NCBI GenBank assembly: GCA_021432635.1
Contig: MU270102.1
Coordinates: 62,001 to 126,000, forward strand
Direction: 5' to 3'
DNA length: 64,000 nucleotides
From: Thozetella sp. PMI_491
Lineage: Eukaryota; Ascomycota; Sordariomycetes; Chaetosphaeriales; Chaetosphaeriaceae
Shown: in pieces, positions 11,811-23,211 of the stretch
Layout: each line of letters begins with the position of its first letter
Position numbering within the stretch: position 1 is the stretch's first letter
Position numbers and translations under genes: made by a program
The notes under the pieces: generated by a model
What the model was told of the DNA's origin: nothing
Databases searched by the model: none
The model's input: only the letters and a program-made list of their open reading frames with translations

Positions 11811-14117
11811 TAGGTTCAACTCCCTTTTTTTTTTCCAGGCCCCTCCCCTTTCCTCGGCCTCCCCCATGCTGCTGCCCTGCTTTTCTCTTTCTTTTGGCGG
11901 GGCTGGGAGCAAGGGTTTTCAGGCTCATTTGGTCAGATGAGCTGATAATATATGATAATAATTAGATGATGTACCATCATCCTAACATATAAGGAATGTT
12001 TGCTCTATCTATCGTAATTGATGGCAGAGAAGCAAGTCGCAATCACTATTACCCGGAGGGTTCAGTTTAAACAAGCTCTAGTTTACATCGGAGTTGCGGT
12101 TAACGTACCAGCTATTCTTAATTAGATCAGTTTCTGGTTTATAAGGTACCGGACATGCCATTCTCGTACCCACTTCAAGAAGTCGAGCAGAAGACGAGCC
12201 CGCTTTAGAAATCAAGCTGGTGCTAGAAAACGAGGTAAGTGTAGAAATCAGGCTAGCTCTAGAAATTCTGGAAGAAGGGGGGACGGGGGTTGGTGGACAA
12301 ATGTGGTGGGATCTACAGTTGTAAAAGCAGCGAGTACCACTAAATCTAGCAAGGAAGGCTGTGTCACTACCATTATACACATATGCATCGCTATTCATCT
12401 TGATGGAATATAACCAGTTATTTTTACCCCCTACGAAGCTATTGACTATACTATGGCACGCGTGCTCCCCTAGCCTCGGGATAATACGGTCCTAAGGAGA
12501 GAAACACTAGACGACGTCGCTGAGCATTCTATATAGCGTCTGCCTCATATTTGCAACCTTTCCAGCCACCTACTTGCACGATTACTTTTGTTATCTTGCC
12601 TATTTAGCGCCATGTGCCCCATCTGGCACTTTCCATTTTCCTTGTTTCGCTGCTCCTGATGAAAGTCTAATGTTAGCTTACGTGCAAGCGGATGGGAGCC
12701 GATATCAGTAGCTCGACAAAGCCACTTTATTGAAGCAGCGCCGGACCAGAAAGTGGAAGGTCTTCACTCAACCGGTTGCACATCGCAGGAGGACAACGCA
12801 GCGGGGAATTACGGACAATAGTAGATACATTAAGGAGAGAGTATCGAGCTGGTGCAACGTAAGTTTGAGCTGTAGTCTAGTATCCAGAGTACCAAAAGCT
12901 AGAGAACCCTATAGCCTACACAGTACTCGCCATGGGGAAGTAAGGATGTGTAAACCTAACAGGGGTCACCTACCCACAGGTGTAAAGGAGGCCAATAAGC
13001 TAAGGACCTCAATCACTCTTGCTGATTAGGCCTAAGCATCCGAATTCCGGACCTACGACCCCACCTGTCGTCTCGCAGAGGTAGCTTCTTAATTTTCTGC
13101 GCTGCAACGCACAGCCTTCGCCCGATGTATTGGCCATAGTGATGCTCCTCGCGATCACACCGTCCCAGCTGTCGCCCCTCTTTCAGAGAATATCAATGAG
13201 GTACTCCGTAGACCAAAGGTTCTAGTGAAATCCCTAGGCCACGCTTTGCAGAGACCGAACTCGTCCGCCGAGGTTCGGATATATGTCAGCAGTTCTTAAG
13301 CTGCTCCAAGCGCTTTGATGCTCCATTACCCTGGGGGTCCCGATTAAGTTTAAGCCTGTCTTCTGCACCCTGCCGCCACCCCCGCCTGGGCATCAGGGCC
13401 TGGCCTCTCGTCTACAGTCTGTGGGGCCGGTTGACACTAGCCCTGGATAGTCTGGATACCTCCCTGCTTACCTCCTGGGGTTGAAGGGACTTCGGGCATC
13501 GGAAACTTGGCGCGCCCATCCTGCGATCCGCTATTGTTGTTGGCCCGTGTCTCGTTTAAACTGGATGCAACTTCACATACACGGCGATCTCAACCAGTTC
13601 AGGAGGATGCGTACCGGGGTTTCCGAGCAGCCGGGTACACCCGCAACTCGAGAGGGTGTCCTCCTTGTGGCCGGCTCCACAACCCGTCAGATTTGGAAGC
13701 TGGGGGGTGCTTGTGCCCCAAGACGCCTGGAGGGGTCATGTGCCCCCCCAGTTCGCCATACGCGTGACCCGGCACGTTGCTTTGTACAGCTGCGAAGAGG
13801 GCTAGGGCTGCGCGCTAGACGGCGAACCCGACCCATTGAGGACAAGGAGCTCACCAACCACAAAGAGCGGAGATGCTAGGTTGACCAGTCAAGTTTCGAG
13901 ACAGCAGAACGAAGGCTATTATTAGTAACGAGAAACACGCATCTGACAGATTTTTTGAAACCAAAGTAGCATATTTCAGCGCCCGACTTCGCCAGTTCAT
14001 CAGTAACATCAGCCATCAATTTCGTCCAATCGCCTCGCTACGCTTGCCATATACACCATAGAAATACCAGGATAAGCCACATTTGTCCAAAAACCTTGTC
14101 GTCCATACAGGATTCGC
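11811..14117. other. Gene-poor interval, no supported gene
   Basis: A poly-pyrimidine tract lies near 11820-11890. The rest has short frames without protein-like character (12078-12398 -, 12730-13029 +, 13481-13879 +). Possibly decayed mobile DNA, but no element could be defined. Confidence 0.45.
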
Positions 14118-15360
14118 TTAACGGACGCGGCGCTTGAACCGCTTTTGGCCCTTAGGCTCACCCTTGGTGAGCAGGTGGCTGTCGTCGATCTCGCCCACCG
14201 TGACCATCTCGTTCTCGAGCACCTCGTGGTTCATGTGCGCCAGGAACTTCTCCTGCTCCTTGAAGAAAGATTTGAGCCTCGCAGTGGCGACGGCCCGGCC
14301 GACGCCTTTCGCCTCACGAAGTTCCTTGAGCTGCCGGCGGATGCGCTCCTCGAGGATCTCCAGCCGGTACTCTGAAAACTGCCCGTACAGTTCAGACAGG
14401 TCAGAGATGGCCCGCACCGTCGTCAGCACGGTGTCATCGCGCACGAGTGGACTCCTCGGCCGGAAGGATGTCACCATGGTAATCCGTTCGGTGTTGCCGA
14501 GGGCCGCAAGTGCCTGGTGTTCTATATAGCGTCCCTGAAGGACGACAGCGCAACCCTAGGGTGCTTGTTAGCCGAATTTTGCGCACAGGTAGATAAGAGA
14601 TGTGTGCAAGTGCTCACTTTCTGCGGCCCGCGAACCTTCATGATCTCGCCGGTGCCGGTGCGGAGGGCCGTCTCTCCACCAATCATTTTCGTGCAGTCGC
14701 TAAGCATAGCAACGCACACGAAAGGATAGCTGTCGGTGTGCCAGCCCACAATCGGGGTGTCGTCGTCATCGTTGGCATTCCTCTTAGACTTGCTTGCCTG
14801 CAGCTCGCGGCCGCTCTGCTCTTCAGACTTGAAAGAGAGGTTGATGTGGGCAATTTCAAAGTCCATCTGTGTCACCAGGTCGATTCCTGCTATCTCGGAA
14901 ATGATACGTAGGGTCTCTGGGTTCTTCCACGCATCGTAGATAAACGGTGCGTACCTTATCTTTGCGGTTAGCGTTTGGCTCGCAGTATACGCAACGAGGA
15001 GTGGGGGAAAACTCACTTGTTCGCAAATCCTCGGAGCTGGCAGTGCGCGAGATTGCTCGAGTATTTGCAGTTCATCACCTCATCGCTGAAAACCTCGGCC
15101 CGCATCCTCTCTACGGCCTCCTCCGTGAAGAGCGGGAACGGCTCGGACACGGCGATGGGCGAGACCCCGGTGTCTGCCGGGAGGCTCAGATCCGCCATGG
15201 TATAAACCTTCGAAGGTGGGGTGAAGGCTAGATGCTTGCTGGCATCGAATGGGCCTTGGCACGTGCTAGTCTGGGGGGAGTCAGAAATAAGAGGGGCAGC
15301 CGTCCATCCCCGGGGCTTGCGGCCGGGGATCGCGGGCATCATCACATTCGCAGTAGCCAT
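14118..15360 (-). CDS. 2-oxoglutarate/Fe(II)-dependent dioxygenase
   Basis: Three exons (15360-15017, 14954-14618, 14555-14118) encode 372 residues; both introns are 62 nt. The double-stranded beta-helix iron site is visible: GWHTDSYPF gives His187 and Asp189, and GRYIEHQALA gives distal His240 just after the second junction. ERITMVTSFRPRS supplies Arg251/Arg259, candidates for 2-oxoglutarate binding. A charged, helix-rich C-terminal tail (EERIRRQLKELREAKG) follows the catalytic core and ends in a basic KRFKRRVR. No signal peptide is seen, so a cytosolic or nuclear enzyme is likely. The family covers hydroxylation of many small molecules; the substrate cannot be read from sequence. The gene stands alone, with no obvious pathway partners. 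Confidence 0.82.
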
Positions 15361-18334
15361 GGAGAAGGTGCGAGTAAAGTGACAAGCTTGATAGGTGCTG
15401 GCTAGGTGTAAATGCTAACGGAGGGGAGGGGGGCTTTTCCGGCGCTCTCTCGTGTGAAGACGCGAGTTGATGTGAGAACCCAGGGCTAGATCGCTCAAGG
15501 GCTTCATCGGCGCCCTTAATATCTCCATGACGCGCGGACCCCTCTGATCACCGTCCCTCCGCATTATCATGTCGGTATCATCAGGTGGCAATATCCTCGT
15601 TGCATTGGGCAGGATGGCATGCGCTTGGTATTGGCAGACAATATAGCACGGTGGAACATGATGTTCGCTGACAGCTTATCTGAACCCAACCAGGACGCCG
15701 AGGCGGACGACGGGTCCGACAAACGACATCCAATAGTCGAAGTGCCGCGAGCCCAACTATCGTGAGTATCATGGAGGCGCGGCTCTAGCTCTCAGCCGTG
15801 GGCAGGTTGCTGCGTTGTCTAGCACCGGTAACGGAGATAGGAGCCGAAAAGCGATTCGTCAGCGCCAAACCCTTTAAACTAGCCCGGTAGCAACGGTCCC
15901 GTACCCCGCGACTACCCCAAGGTTCTAGAGCAACGGGACTTCATATCCGAAATAGGAAATCGGTGGAGCTTATCGTGGTTGGCCCGGGCCGTTTCATGCT
16001 TCGCAGTTCTCGGCGGCGACGGACGGCTACTTATCATAAAATTCTCTTGTCACATGCTTCAGGGAACCAATCTGGCAGAACCACGGTGCTTCATCGGACG
16101 CTTCGTTCGCTGGATACGAAGGTTGCACATGGCTGAAATGATCGTCCTCCGATAAAGGATGAGTTATGAGTTGTCATGCAGCCAGCCAGCACCTCTAGGC
16201 TAATGTGCATCGGTCTCGCTACGCTACAGCAACTCGGCGCCAATACGCGCCCGGCCCATCAAACCAGTAGCAAAGCAGCTCACTGAGCCAGCAACGCCCC
16301 ATAACGTTCCAGCCCGTTGCCTCAAGCTAGCCAGCTTGTCTGGGAAAAGCCAAGCGGCGGCCCGTTGCAACGCTGATAGACCCTGCATAATTCACATGCT
16401 ACAGTGCGTCCGTGCAATAAGAGAACTGCGTGTTGATCGGGCCAACAGCATTCAGCGGATTTAGGTAATACGTTACTGCACTCCCCACCAATGAGATAGC
16501 CTCTCTCCCCCATTTCTGTTATCCATCGCTCGATTTGGCTACATAGATCCTCCACATGACGGTGGAACGGACTATTGGTGTACTGCCCCATATCGCACAT
16601 AATGGTCACACAGAAACAAGCCGGAAGCCTCCCTCACACCGATAATGGCAATATAAGCCGTAGCTGACCGAGAAGAGGAGATGACGACGCGGCCTGCTGC
16701 ACTAGCATGCTATTCTATTGCTTGCTTGACCAAGGATGCGAGGGATTGCTAACCCCGAATGCCGAGAAGATGCAGATACTCAACCTGACCCTGACATAGT
16801 GGCTATGCCCATATCACGCTCATCCGGAGCGGCCGCCAGTGGGGATAGCTGCCCCTCTCCGATTTCCGCCGTATCGAGTCTCAGGTGACCTGGGCTGCTG
16901 TCGAGAATTCAGAAATATTTGCTTTTTAACCCAGACAGGAATTAGCCGATTGTTTAGAACACTAAGTCTCTATTAGGAAGGACCGCAGGTGGTATGTTTC
17001 GCTAAAATGCCCTAACTGATACATTCCTACTTACTTTGCACGCCTGCAAGTAATGAAAGCGAATTGGGCGAGCGATTCTGGGCACGCTGACCTCGGTCAC
17101 TGCAGTTCAGGCGGCTACAGGAACAAGTATGTGATATGCATATCCGGATACAATGCCTTACTCTTTGTCTCGCCTTTCCACCTGTAGATTTAACCCAACT
17201 AACACCCTCAAACAGTCTGCGTAGTCACCAATTTCTCGGATTACACCGACCTTGGATTCCACGGCAACTTAGTGTGAAGTATGCGATACTCTTAGCTCTC
17301 TTCCGGAAACTTTGGTCGAGACCCTCTCCTTATTGGTTTCGTCTAACATTCCCTAGGGCAACCTAGGAAAGCACTTCACAGATTCGATCAGCTCCTTCAC
17401 CATCGACCCGGGTTTGCGTATGCCTTTTACGAGTAAGCCTAGTGCCATCTTGTCGAGTAAAGTACTCGTTGATGTAACTTAGTTTTACAAACTTCAACAC
17501 CGCCCAATGCGTTCTCGAAAATCAGCAGCATACCTAATGTTGCTGATATACAAACCATTGCGTGGAATGATCGCATTGCATCTTACCTTTGTGCCATGCT
17601 CGGAGACCCTATATGTGGTTTCTTTCCGGCCCGTTGTTAGCAAGTCGTATATTTCTTCAAGGATCTTAGGGTCTTTAACGGTCGCTCTTTTATGCTGCAC
17701 ACCATGCCTAAAGTATCTCTCCAACCCTAAATCTACATTGTTAATCTTACACGACTGGGCTAAAGTGGGGGTTAAGCAGGCGAGAGGGCTTCTACGGCGC
17801 CTTGAACGTCAGAAAATTCCTTCTTGAGGCTTCTAGAGCTCTTTATCTAATAGAATTCTAGGCTTGGATGGTCTCGGTACCTCTTGATGGAGGAATATCG
17901 TAGCACGCCCTCTTGCGCGCCTCGCAGTTAGCGTCACAGTCGGCGGTCGCATCATCCTCTCTGTGTACGGCGCAATACGGATGCGGGCATTGCGTCATAC
18001 TATTCGTAGCCCTGTTACACTGGGCTGTTTTACAGATATGGATAAGGTACCTTGTCTATCTCGATATCCCTATAGTTACACCTTTTTTTCTTGAAACATA
18101 TCTCACCTAGGGTAGTGGTGATGCGCCCACAAAAGTGGGTCAGCTGAACACCCGCTTGCAGCGGACAATTGTGTAAAAAGCTGCGGTGGGGCATTGACTG
18201 TCCCACACGCAACCTCATCACCACATAACACCCTATAGACAGCAAGACCGAGACGAGACGGCCGAGAACGCTTTCCCCGGCGGGAGAAATGATGCAGCGA
18301 CTCTCGCCTTTTCGGCGCAGCAATAGGGACTGCC
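15361..18334. other. Long intergenic interval, no supported gene
   Basis: About 3 kb between two divergent genes. A short minus-strand frame at 17494-17724 has fairly protein-like composition but no family match I recognise and no partner exons. No terminal repeats were found. Confidence 0.45.
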
Positions 18335-19885
18335 ATGGCCACCGGGGATGCTTTGGACTTGAACCAATTGGCGACACGGAGACGACGAGATGACGACGAT
18401 TCCACCACCGATCCTGGCTCGGGACCGGATGGCGGCCGGAAGATAAAGAGGCTGCAGGTGGCCAAAGCGTGTGCACGATGCAAAAGATTGCAAAAAGGCT
18501 GCAGCGACGCCCGCCCCTGCCGGCGCTGCGTGGCTGCCGGCCTCGAGGCCGAGTGCCTGGCGAACGACACCCCAGAGCACCCTGGACGGCGATCCCACGG
18601 CTTACCGGCGAGCCCCGTGGCCATGAGCCTTCTCGCGCACTCGCCCGACTTCGCTTCCGCCTGGCACCTGGCGCAATCGCCTACCAGCACTCCGGCGGCT
18701 CCCCATGCACATGGGCCGTTTGTCCGCAAGACCGACCTGCTGCCAGCGCTAGTGACTGACGGCTGCGTGCAGCGCTTCTTTGCCAGGCTCAGCCCGACTA
18801 TCCCCATCCTACCGCCGGAGTTCGTAGTAGAGCTACGGACTCGGTCTGATTCTGTTGAAGGCGACACTCTCGCCTACGGACTCACCGCTGCCATCTGCGC
18901 AATGGTGCTTCTCCAGGTCGAGCAGCCTGATGCACACGCGTTCGAGGGCATCATCACTCACACCAATGCTGCGTACGGAACGCTAATCTTCGAGGAGGCC
19001 TCGGCTGTCTACCACTCGTTGCCAGTGAGGTCGAACCCATCCCTCGAACGTGTTCTATTCTCCTTCTTCCTCTACACCTGCAATGCCGCTTTATTCCACC
19101 ACAGTCAGGCCTTCTTCTTTCTTCGCGAGGCCACGACGATGTTCATACTCCTCAAGATAAACCCCGACGATGAAACGGCGGCAGACATGACAACAAGGTT
19201 GTTTTGGGTCTTGCTCGTTACAGAGAGATCCCATGCCATCCGCTACCGCCGCCCGATCACCCTGCAGATCACAGCCGACACCCCAGATCCGGACCCGGAG
19301 ACTTCCGACGGCGGATTTCGCAGCCTGGTCGCGCTGTTTCGACCGCTAGATACCTCCTTCATCTCACTCCTTAACCAGGAGACCGTATCGTTGCCTCCTA
19401 CTCCAGCGGCTCTCGCGCAGGTCGAAACCAGCATCAGCCAGGCCTTGGACGATGCTGTCGAGCTCCACGACACGCAGAAAGCCAACCTTCGGATCACACA
19501 GCTATGGCTGAGTGTCATCCTCTGGAAAGTGCTCTTGCGTCTCGGATTGCTCTCGTCCTCCGGAAGCTCCCCAGCCTTTAGTTATCACCACCCGCTGCAG
19601 GTAGCCAAGGATCTCGTTTTGTCCACAAGAGATTTGTCCATTGACTGCATCAAAATCCACGGGGTAGGAATCACAGAGAAGCTCTTCGACGTCGCCTGCG
19701 CGGTTGTGGATGTGCTGGCAAGCCTGCCGGTAGCCGAGACCGGCCGAGGCCCGGGAGGACTTCATCCGGAGGGCAACCTTCGGTATGTTCGAAGTCTTAT
19801 CTCGAAGCTGCCTGGCGGGAGTTCGACATATGACAGGCTATTGGACAAACACATACAACAAAACCTGCCTAGCTTCGACGGATAG
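18335..19885 (+). CDS. Zn2Cys6 transcription factor, likely regulator of the MAL-type cluster
   Basis: A single exon of 516 residues. The binuclear zinc cluster is at residues 46-74 (Cys46, 49, 56, 62, 65, 74), a C-x2-C-x6-C-x5-C-x2-C-x8-C spacing typical of fungal Gal4-type factors, preceded by a basic stretch (RKIKRLQ). The remainder fits the fungal-specific transcription factor middle region, with RLFWVLLVTERSHAIRYRRP as the recognisable core; this is characteristic of AmyR/MalR/MAL-activator-like regulators. Downstream are a convergent sugar permease and then an alpha-glucosidase, so it probably responds to maltose or isomaltose-type sugars. It is acidic near the N terminus (DDDDSTTDP). 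Regulator class is certain; the inducer is inferred from neighbours. Confidence 0.88.
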   Translation: MATGDALDLNQLATRRRRDDDDSTTDPGSGPDGGRKIKRLQVAKACARCKRLQKGCSDARPCRRCVAAGLEAECLANDTPEHPGRRSHGLPASPVAMSLLAHSPDFASAWHLAQSPTSTPAAPHAHGPFVRKTDLLPALVTDGCVQRFFARLSPTIPILPPEFVVELRTRSDSVEGDTLAYGLTAAICAMVLLQVEQPDAHAFEGIITHTNAAYGTLIFEEASAVYHSLPVRSNPSLERVLFSFFLYTCNAALFHHSQAFFFLREATTMFILLKINPDDETAADMTTRLFWVLLVTERSHAIRYRRPITLQITADTPDPDPETSDGGFRSLVALFRPLDTSFISLLNQETVSLPPTPAALAQVETSISQALDDAVELHDTQKANLRITQLWLSVILWKVLLRLGLLSSSGSSPAFSYHHPLQVAKDLVLSTRDLSIDCIKIHGVGITEKLFDVACAVVDVLASLPVAETGRGPGGLHPEGNLRYVRSLISKLPGGSSTYDRLLDKHIQQNLPSFDG

Positions 19886-20047
19886 GGGGAATAATATTGC
19901 CCTAAGCACTATTAGACAAGTGTAACTCGAGTTCGAGTCAATCTGTAAATGAAGCACGGAAAGTGGCATTCGATTGGATTCCACGAGCTCTGAGGACCTA
20001 GTATTTTAGGTTTATTACATTTCCATTAAAGTTCCCTATACGTCTCC

Positions 20048-21959
20048 CTAAGTCATGCTCTTCTCCACCGTCGGCCTTGAGTCTTCTTCTACTTCGACCG
20101 AAATCTTCCCTTTTGTATGAAGAGGGTGAGCGAAGGGATCTACAGTAGTCGTGGCAAATTTCCTTGCGGGCACCTTCTGCTCAAAGAGCATATCTATCTC
20201 CGCGAACGACCGGCCTGGCAAGGAACATGTTAACAAAATAGGCGTGTAGGAGGGGCTGGGACAATAAACATACCCTTTGGCTCTGGAAGGCGGAAGTACA
20301 CCCAGACCGCGGAGAGGAGACATGACCCGGCCCAGAAGAATGCCGCTCTGGCCCCCCAGTTCCACGCTGTCGAAGAGAGCTGGTAGTTGGTCATGACATT
20401 GACGAAGATGTTGCTTGCATTGTATCCCGCGCGTGCAAGCACGATTGTCTTGGCCTTGAGGCGAGTAGAAGACAGCTCCGAGATGAGCGAGTATGTGATG
20501 GGTCCCACCGTCAGGTCGTAGACGAAGGTGAAGACGATTAGTAGAGCGCCGATCGCCCATACGGCTCCCTTGTCCGGGGAGGAAGCTAACGATCCCACGA
20601 CGACGAGGAGAACGAACTGGACACAAAGCCCCGAGAAGTGAATCGTCCGTCGGCCGACACGGGCCATGAGAAACCAGGAAGCGATTGTGCCGAGAAGTCC
20701 GAGGGCGTATTGGGCCATGTTGAGGGAGAACGAGTTGCTGGCATCCATGCCCGCCTGCTTGAGGAAGTACGCGAAGTACCCCATGATGTTCTGGCCGCAG
20801 AGTGTCTGAACGAGCCAGATACCCACGACAACCTCGGTGCGGCGCAAGTCAACGCCCTGGAAGCAGTCGCGGTAGGTGATGCCCTCCTTGAGCTGCTTCT
20901 CCATCTCATTGGTGTGCTCGATCATGGCGAGATACTCATCGGCGTTAAAGTCGGGCTGGTTGCGGGAAGTAAGCCGCAGCAGTGACCGCCTTGCCGCTTC
21001 CCTATCATTATGACGGATGTGCCACCATGGTGACCTAGCATCAGAGTAAGCATGTTGATACTGGATAGGGCATTATGTAAACCGTTGACGTACTCGGGGG
21101 CAAACACGAGGGCAGCGAGAATAGGGACTGGCCAAACCCATTGTACCTGCAAAGAATCTGTCAGCACCCAGATGCATAGACCTGTTCAAGCTCTGATGCT
21201 TTAAAAATATTTCCGGGGAGACTTACACCGTACGGCACTCTCCAAGACCAGTCATCACCTCGTTCAACTGATCCTTTATTCACAGCAGCCGCGAAGAACT
21301 GACCGATGACCCAGCACATATTAATGAATGTAGTCAGGTACGGCCGCAGCGCGAAGGGGGCAACCTCTGCGGCGTACGAGGGAGCCACACTCTGGAAGGC
21401 GCCCCATGGGAGACCTGCGAGTTTTGATCAGCGATTCTGTGGCTGGAGTAGCGGGTTTATGCGACCTACCACAGAGGATTTCGCCAACCAGGAGGACCTC
21501 AATCCGAGGCGCAAAGAAGAGGACAAAGATAAATAGGATCATCGCGACCAAGGCACCGATCGTGGTCTTCTTGTATCCGTATCGATCGGCCGCCCAGCCT
21601 GCCAAGATGAGGCCAAAGATCTCGCCAGCGCGGGCCGCGTTTGACAGGCCCGACTGCCACGCGGCCGAAATGTTGTACTTGCCCGTGGCCGGGTTTAGCT
21701 CGCCGAATCGCCGGTTGAAGGGGTCGGATGCGTAGAGGCTGCTGAGTAGCGCGAGATCGTAGCCTTCCATGATTAGAGTAGACGAAACAAGAACTGACCA
21801 GCCAATGGCCTTGGGGTACAGCCTGATGGCCTGCCAGAGCCCCATCTCGTGCTCCTTGGCATGGGCATGCTTGGCCTCAACACCGAGGACCTCATTGTGG
21901 ATGGCGTCCCCGCCGGCTTCTTTCTCGGGAGCCTTGGTTGGGGCGTTGCTGTCGGTCAT
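20048..21959 (-). CDS. MFS sugar transporter, maltose/alpha-glucoside permease type
   Basis: Five exons (21959-21470, 21414-21227, 21146-21094, 21034-20274, 20214-20048) give 552 residues. It has the architecture of sugar porters of the maltose permease group: a hydrophilic N terminus, a DRYGYKK loop, the PYGVQWVWPVP and APESPWWHIR segments joined across two introns, and VYDLTVGPITYSLISELSSTRLKAKT in the second half. The C-terminal EPKGRSFAEIDMLFEQKVPARKF is the family end motif. It is a plasma-membrane proton symporter by family. It faces the GH13 gene across a shared promoter and converges on the regulator with only 162 bp between stops. Substrate is inferred to be maltose or a related alpha-glucoside. 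Confidence 0.9.
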
Positions 21960-23211
21960 GTCGAGCGATGAGCAGGAGGGAGCGAGCCCGCGTTAAAATG
22001 GGTAATGGCAAGCAATGCTAGATGATGGGAGAGGACGCAGGTCGCTGTCACAGGAGACGGTGTTGCCTGTCACGGCTGGGAGGTGACGACACGATCCATG
22101 GACGACTATATACTGTTTTTCCGTGACACCGCCGGGAGGTGGACAGGGACACGCGAGAACACTAGCCCGGACGCAAAATAACCTAATGGGGGCTAGAGGG
22201 GAGTAGACTGCCCTCCACAAAGTAAGCCAAGCCCAGGGCATGGGACGAGAATGCGGAGACATGTGGGGTTGGGAAACATGGAGGGCGGAGGGGCGGAGTC
22301 GACACGCCCATCATTTCTCGACGCCAATCTTGTCGCCACTCCCCAGGTTTGCCACTATGGTGAAGCCTAGCGCACCCCGACATGCGAGATTGTATGCGGA
22401 AGTGCGGCAAAGGGAAACAAACAACTGAAAGGATTCCGACAGTTTGGATGCGGGGTGGACCAGGCTGTGGGGAGCACTCCATAGAACTGAGGTATTGTAT
22501 GTATCTACTTACCTACCTACCTACAGGAGCATCTAGGCGACACCGGGAGCTGCCCTATCTGCTGCTATACCACGATTGAGCGATGGCATCCTGAAGCTGC
22601 CCCTTCCATGATGAGCACGCCGAAAATCTATAAGCGCTGCGCATTGAGCATAAGACATTTTCCCTATATCACGGGAACATCTTGATTTTTCTTTTCCTCT
22701 AAAATACTGTATAGGCTCGGAAATTAGGGGCTTACAAGTCGCAGGAGCACGGGAGCACGAGAGCCCACCGCTTCTTCGGCAAGTCTTTCAGTAGAGCGAA
22801 TTAAATAGTGTCGGAGTTTAGACTCCGCCTGTGTGCAAGAGACGGCGGAGCTGGTTCGCGTTAGTATCTTCGGTGGCTTCTTAGCCTGTCAAGCCATTCA
22901 GCTGCATCAGGGGTGTCGGAGCTGTCGGAGTCAGATGCAGATGTTAGTCGGAGCTTTCGGTGGGGCCGCTGCAGGGGCGATCTCGCCCCTCTCCACACCC
23001 AAACATGTCCCACGGAGTCGGGGATGGGTTCCACGCGGGATCGGGCGCGATAGAGTCGGGTTCGCATCGCTCGTCCACTCTGGATAGACCATGAAGGCTT
23101 CTTATTTCTCCCTTCCTCCTTCACTCCCAAACCTCATGCTCTACCGCGCAGAAAACACCTGAGAGCATCACCCTTTACGACGCTTGCTGCTCTCCCAGTT
23201 CAAGCTTCACC
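21960..23211. promoter_or_regulatory. Shared divergent promoter of permease and alpha-glucosidase
   Basis: This 1.25 kb region separates two outward-facing genes of one pathway, the usual arrangement for co-regulation in fungi. It contains a short ctac tandem run near 22508-22524 and, closer to the glucosidase, several CGG elements described separately. Confidence 0.6.
22811..22962. promoter_or_regulatory. Clustered CGG elements, probable Zn2Cys6 operator
   Basis: At 22812-22827 there is a perfect inverted repeat of CGGAGT around a 4-bp centre, giving CGG-N10-CCG. At 22916-22928 and 22948-22960 the near-identical 13-mers TCGGAGCTGTCGG and TCGGAGCTTTCGG occur 32 bp apart, each a CGG-N6-CGG direct pair; another CGGCGGAG lies at 22843. 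Zn2Cys6 dimers bind CGG triplets in direct or inverted pairs. The cluster is about 250-400 bp upstream of the glucosidase start. Assignment to the regulator at 18335 is inference. Confidence 0.5.

Noticed and set aside
11805..11835. ggttcaactcc followed by a T run, considered as the 3' part of a tRNA
   Set aside because: The flanks cannot form the T-arm or acceptor stems.
12078..12398. Ser-rich minus-strand frame of 106 codons
   Set aside because: No leader, no splice context, and low-complexity composition without family features.
17494..17724. Minus-strand frame with protein-like composition
   Set aside because: No recognisable domain, no continuing exons and stops on both sides; could be a decayed gene but not supportable.
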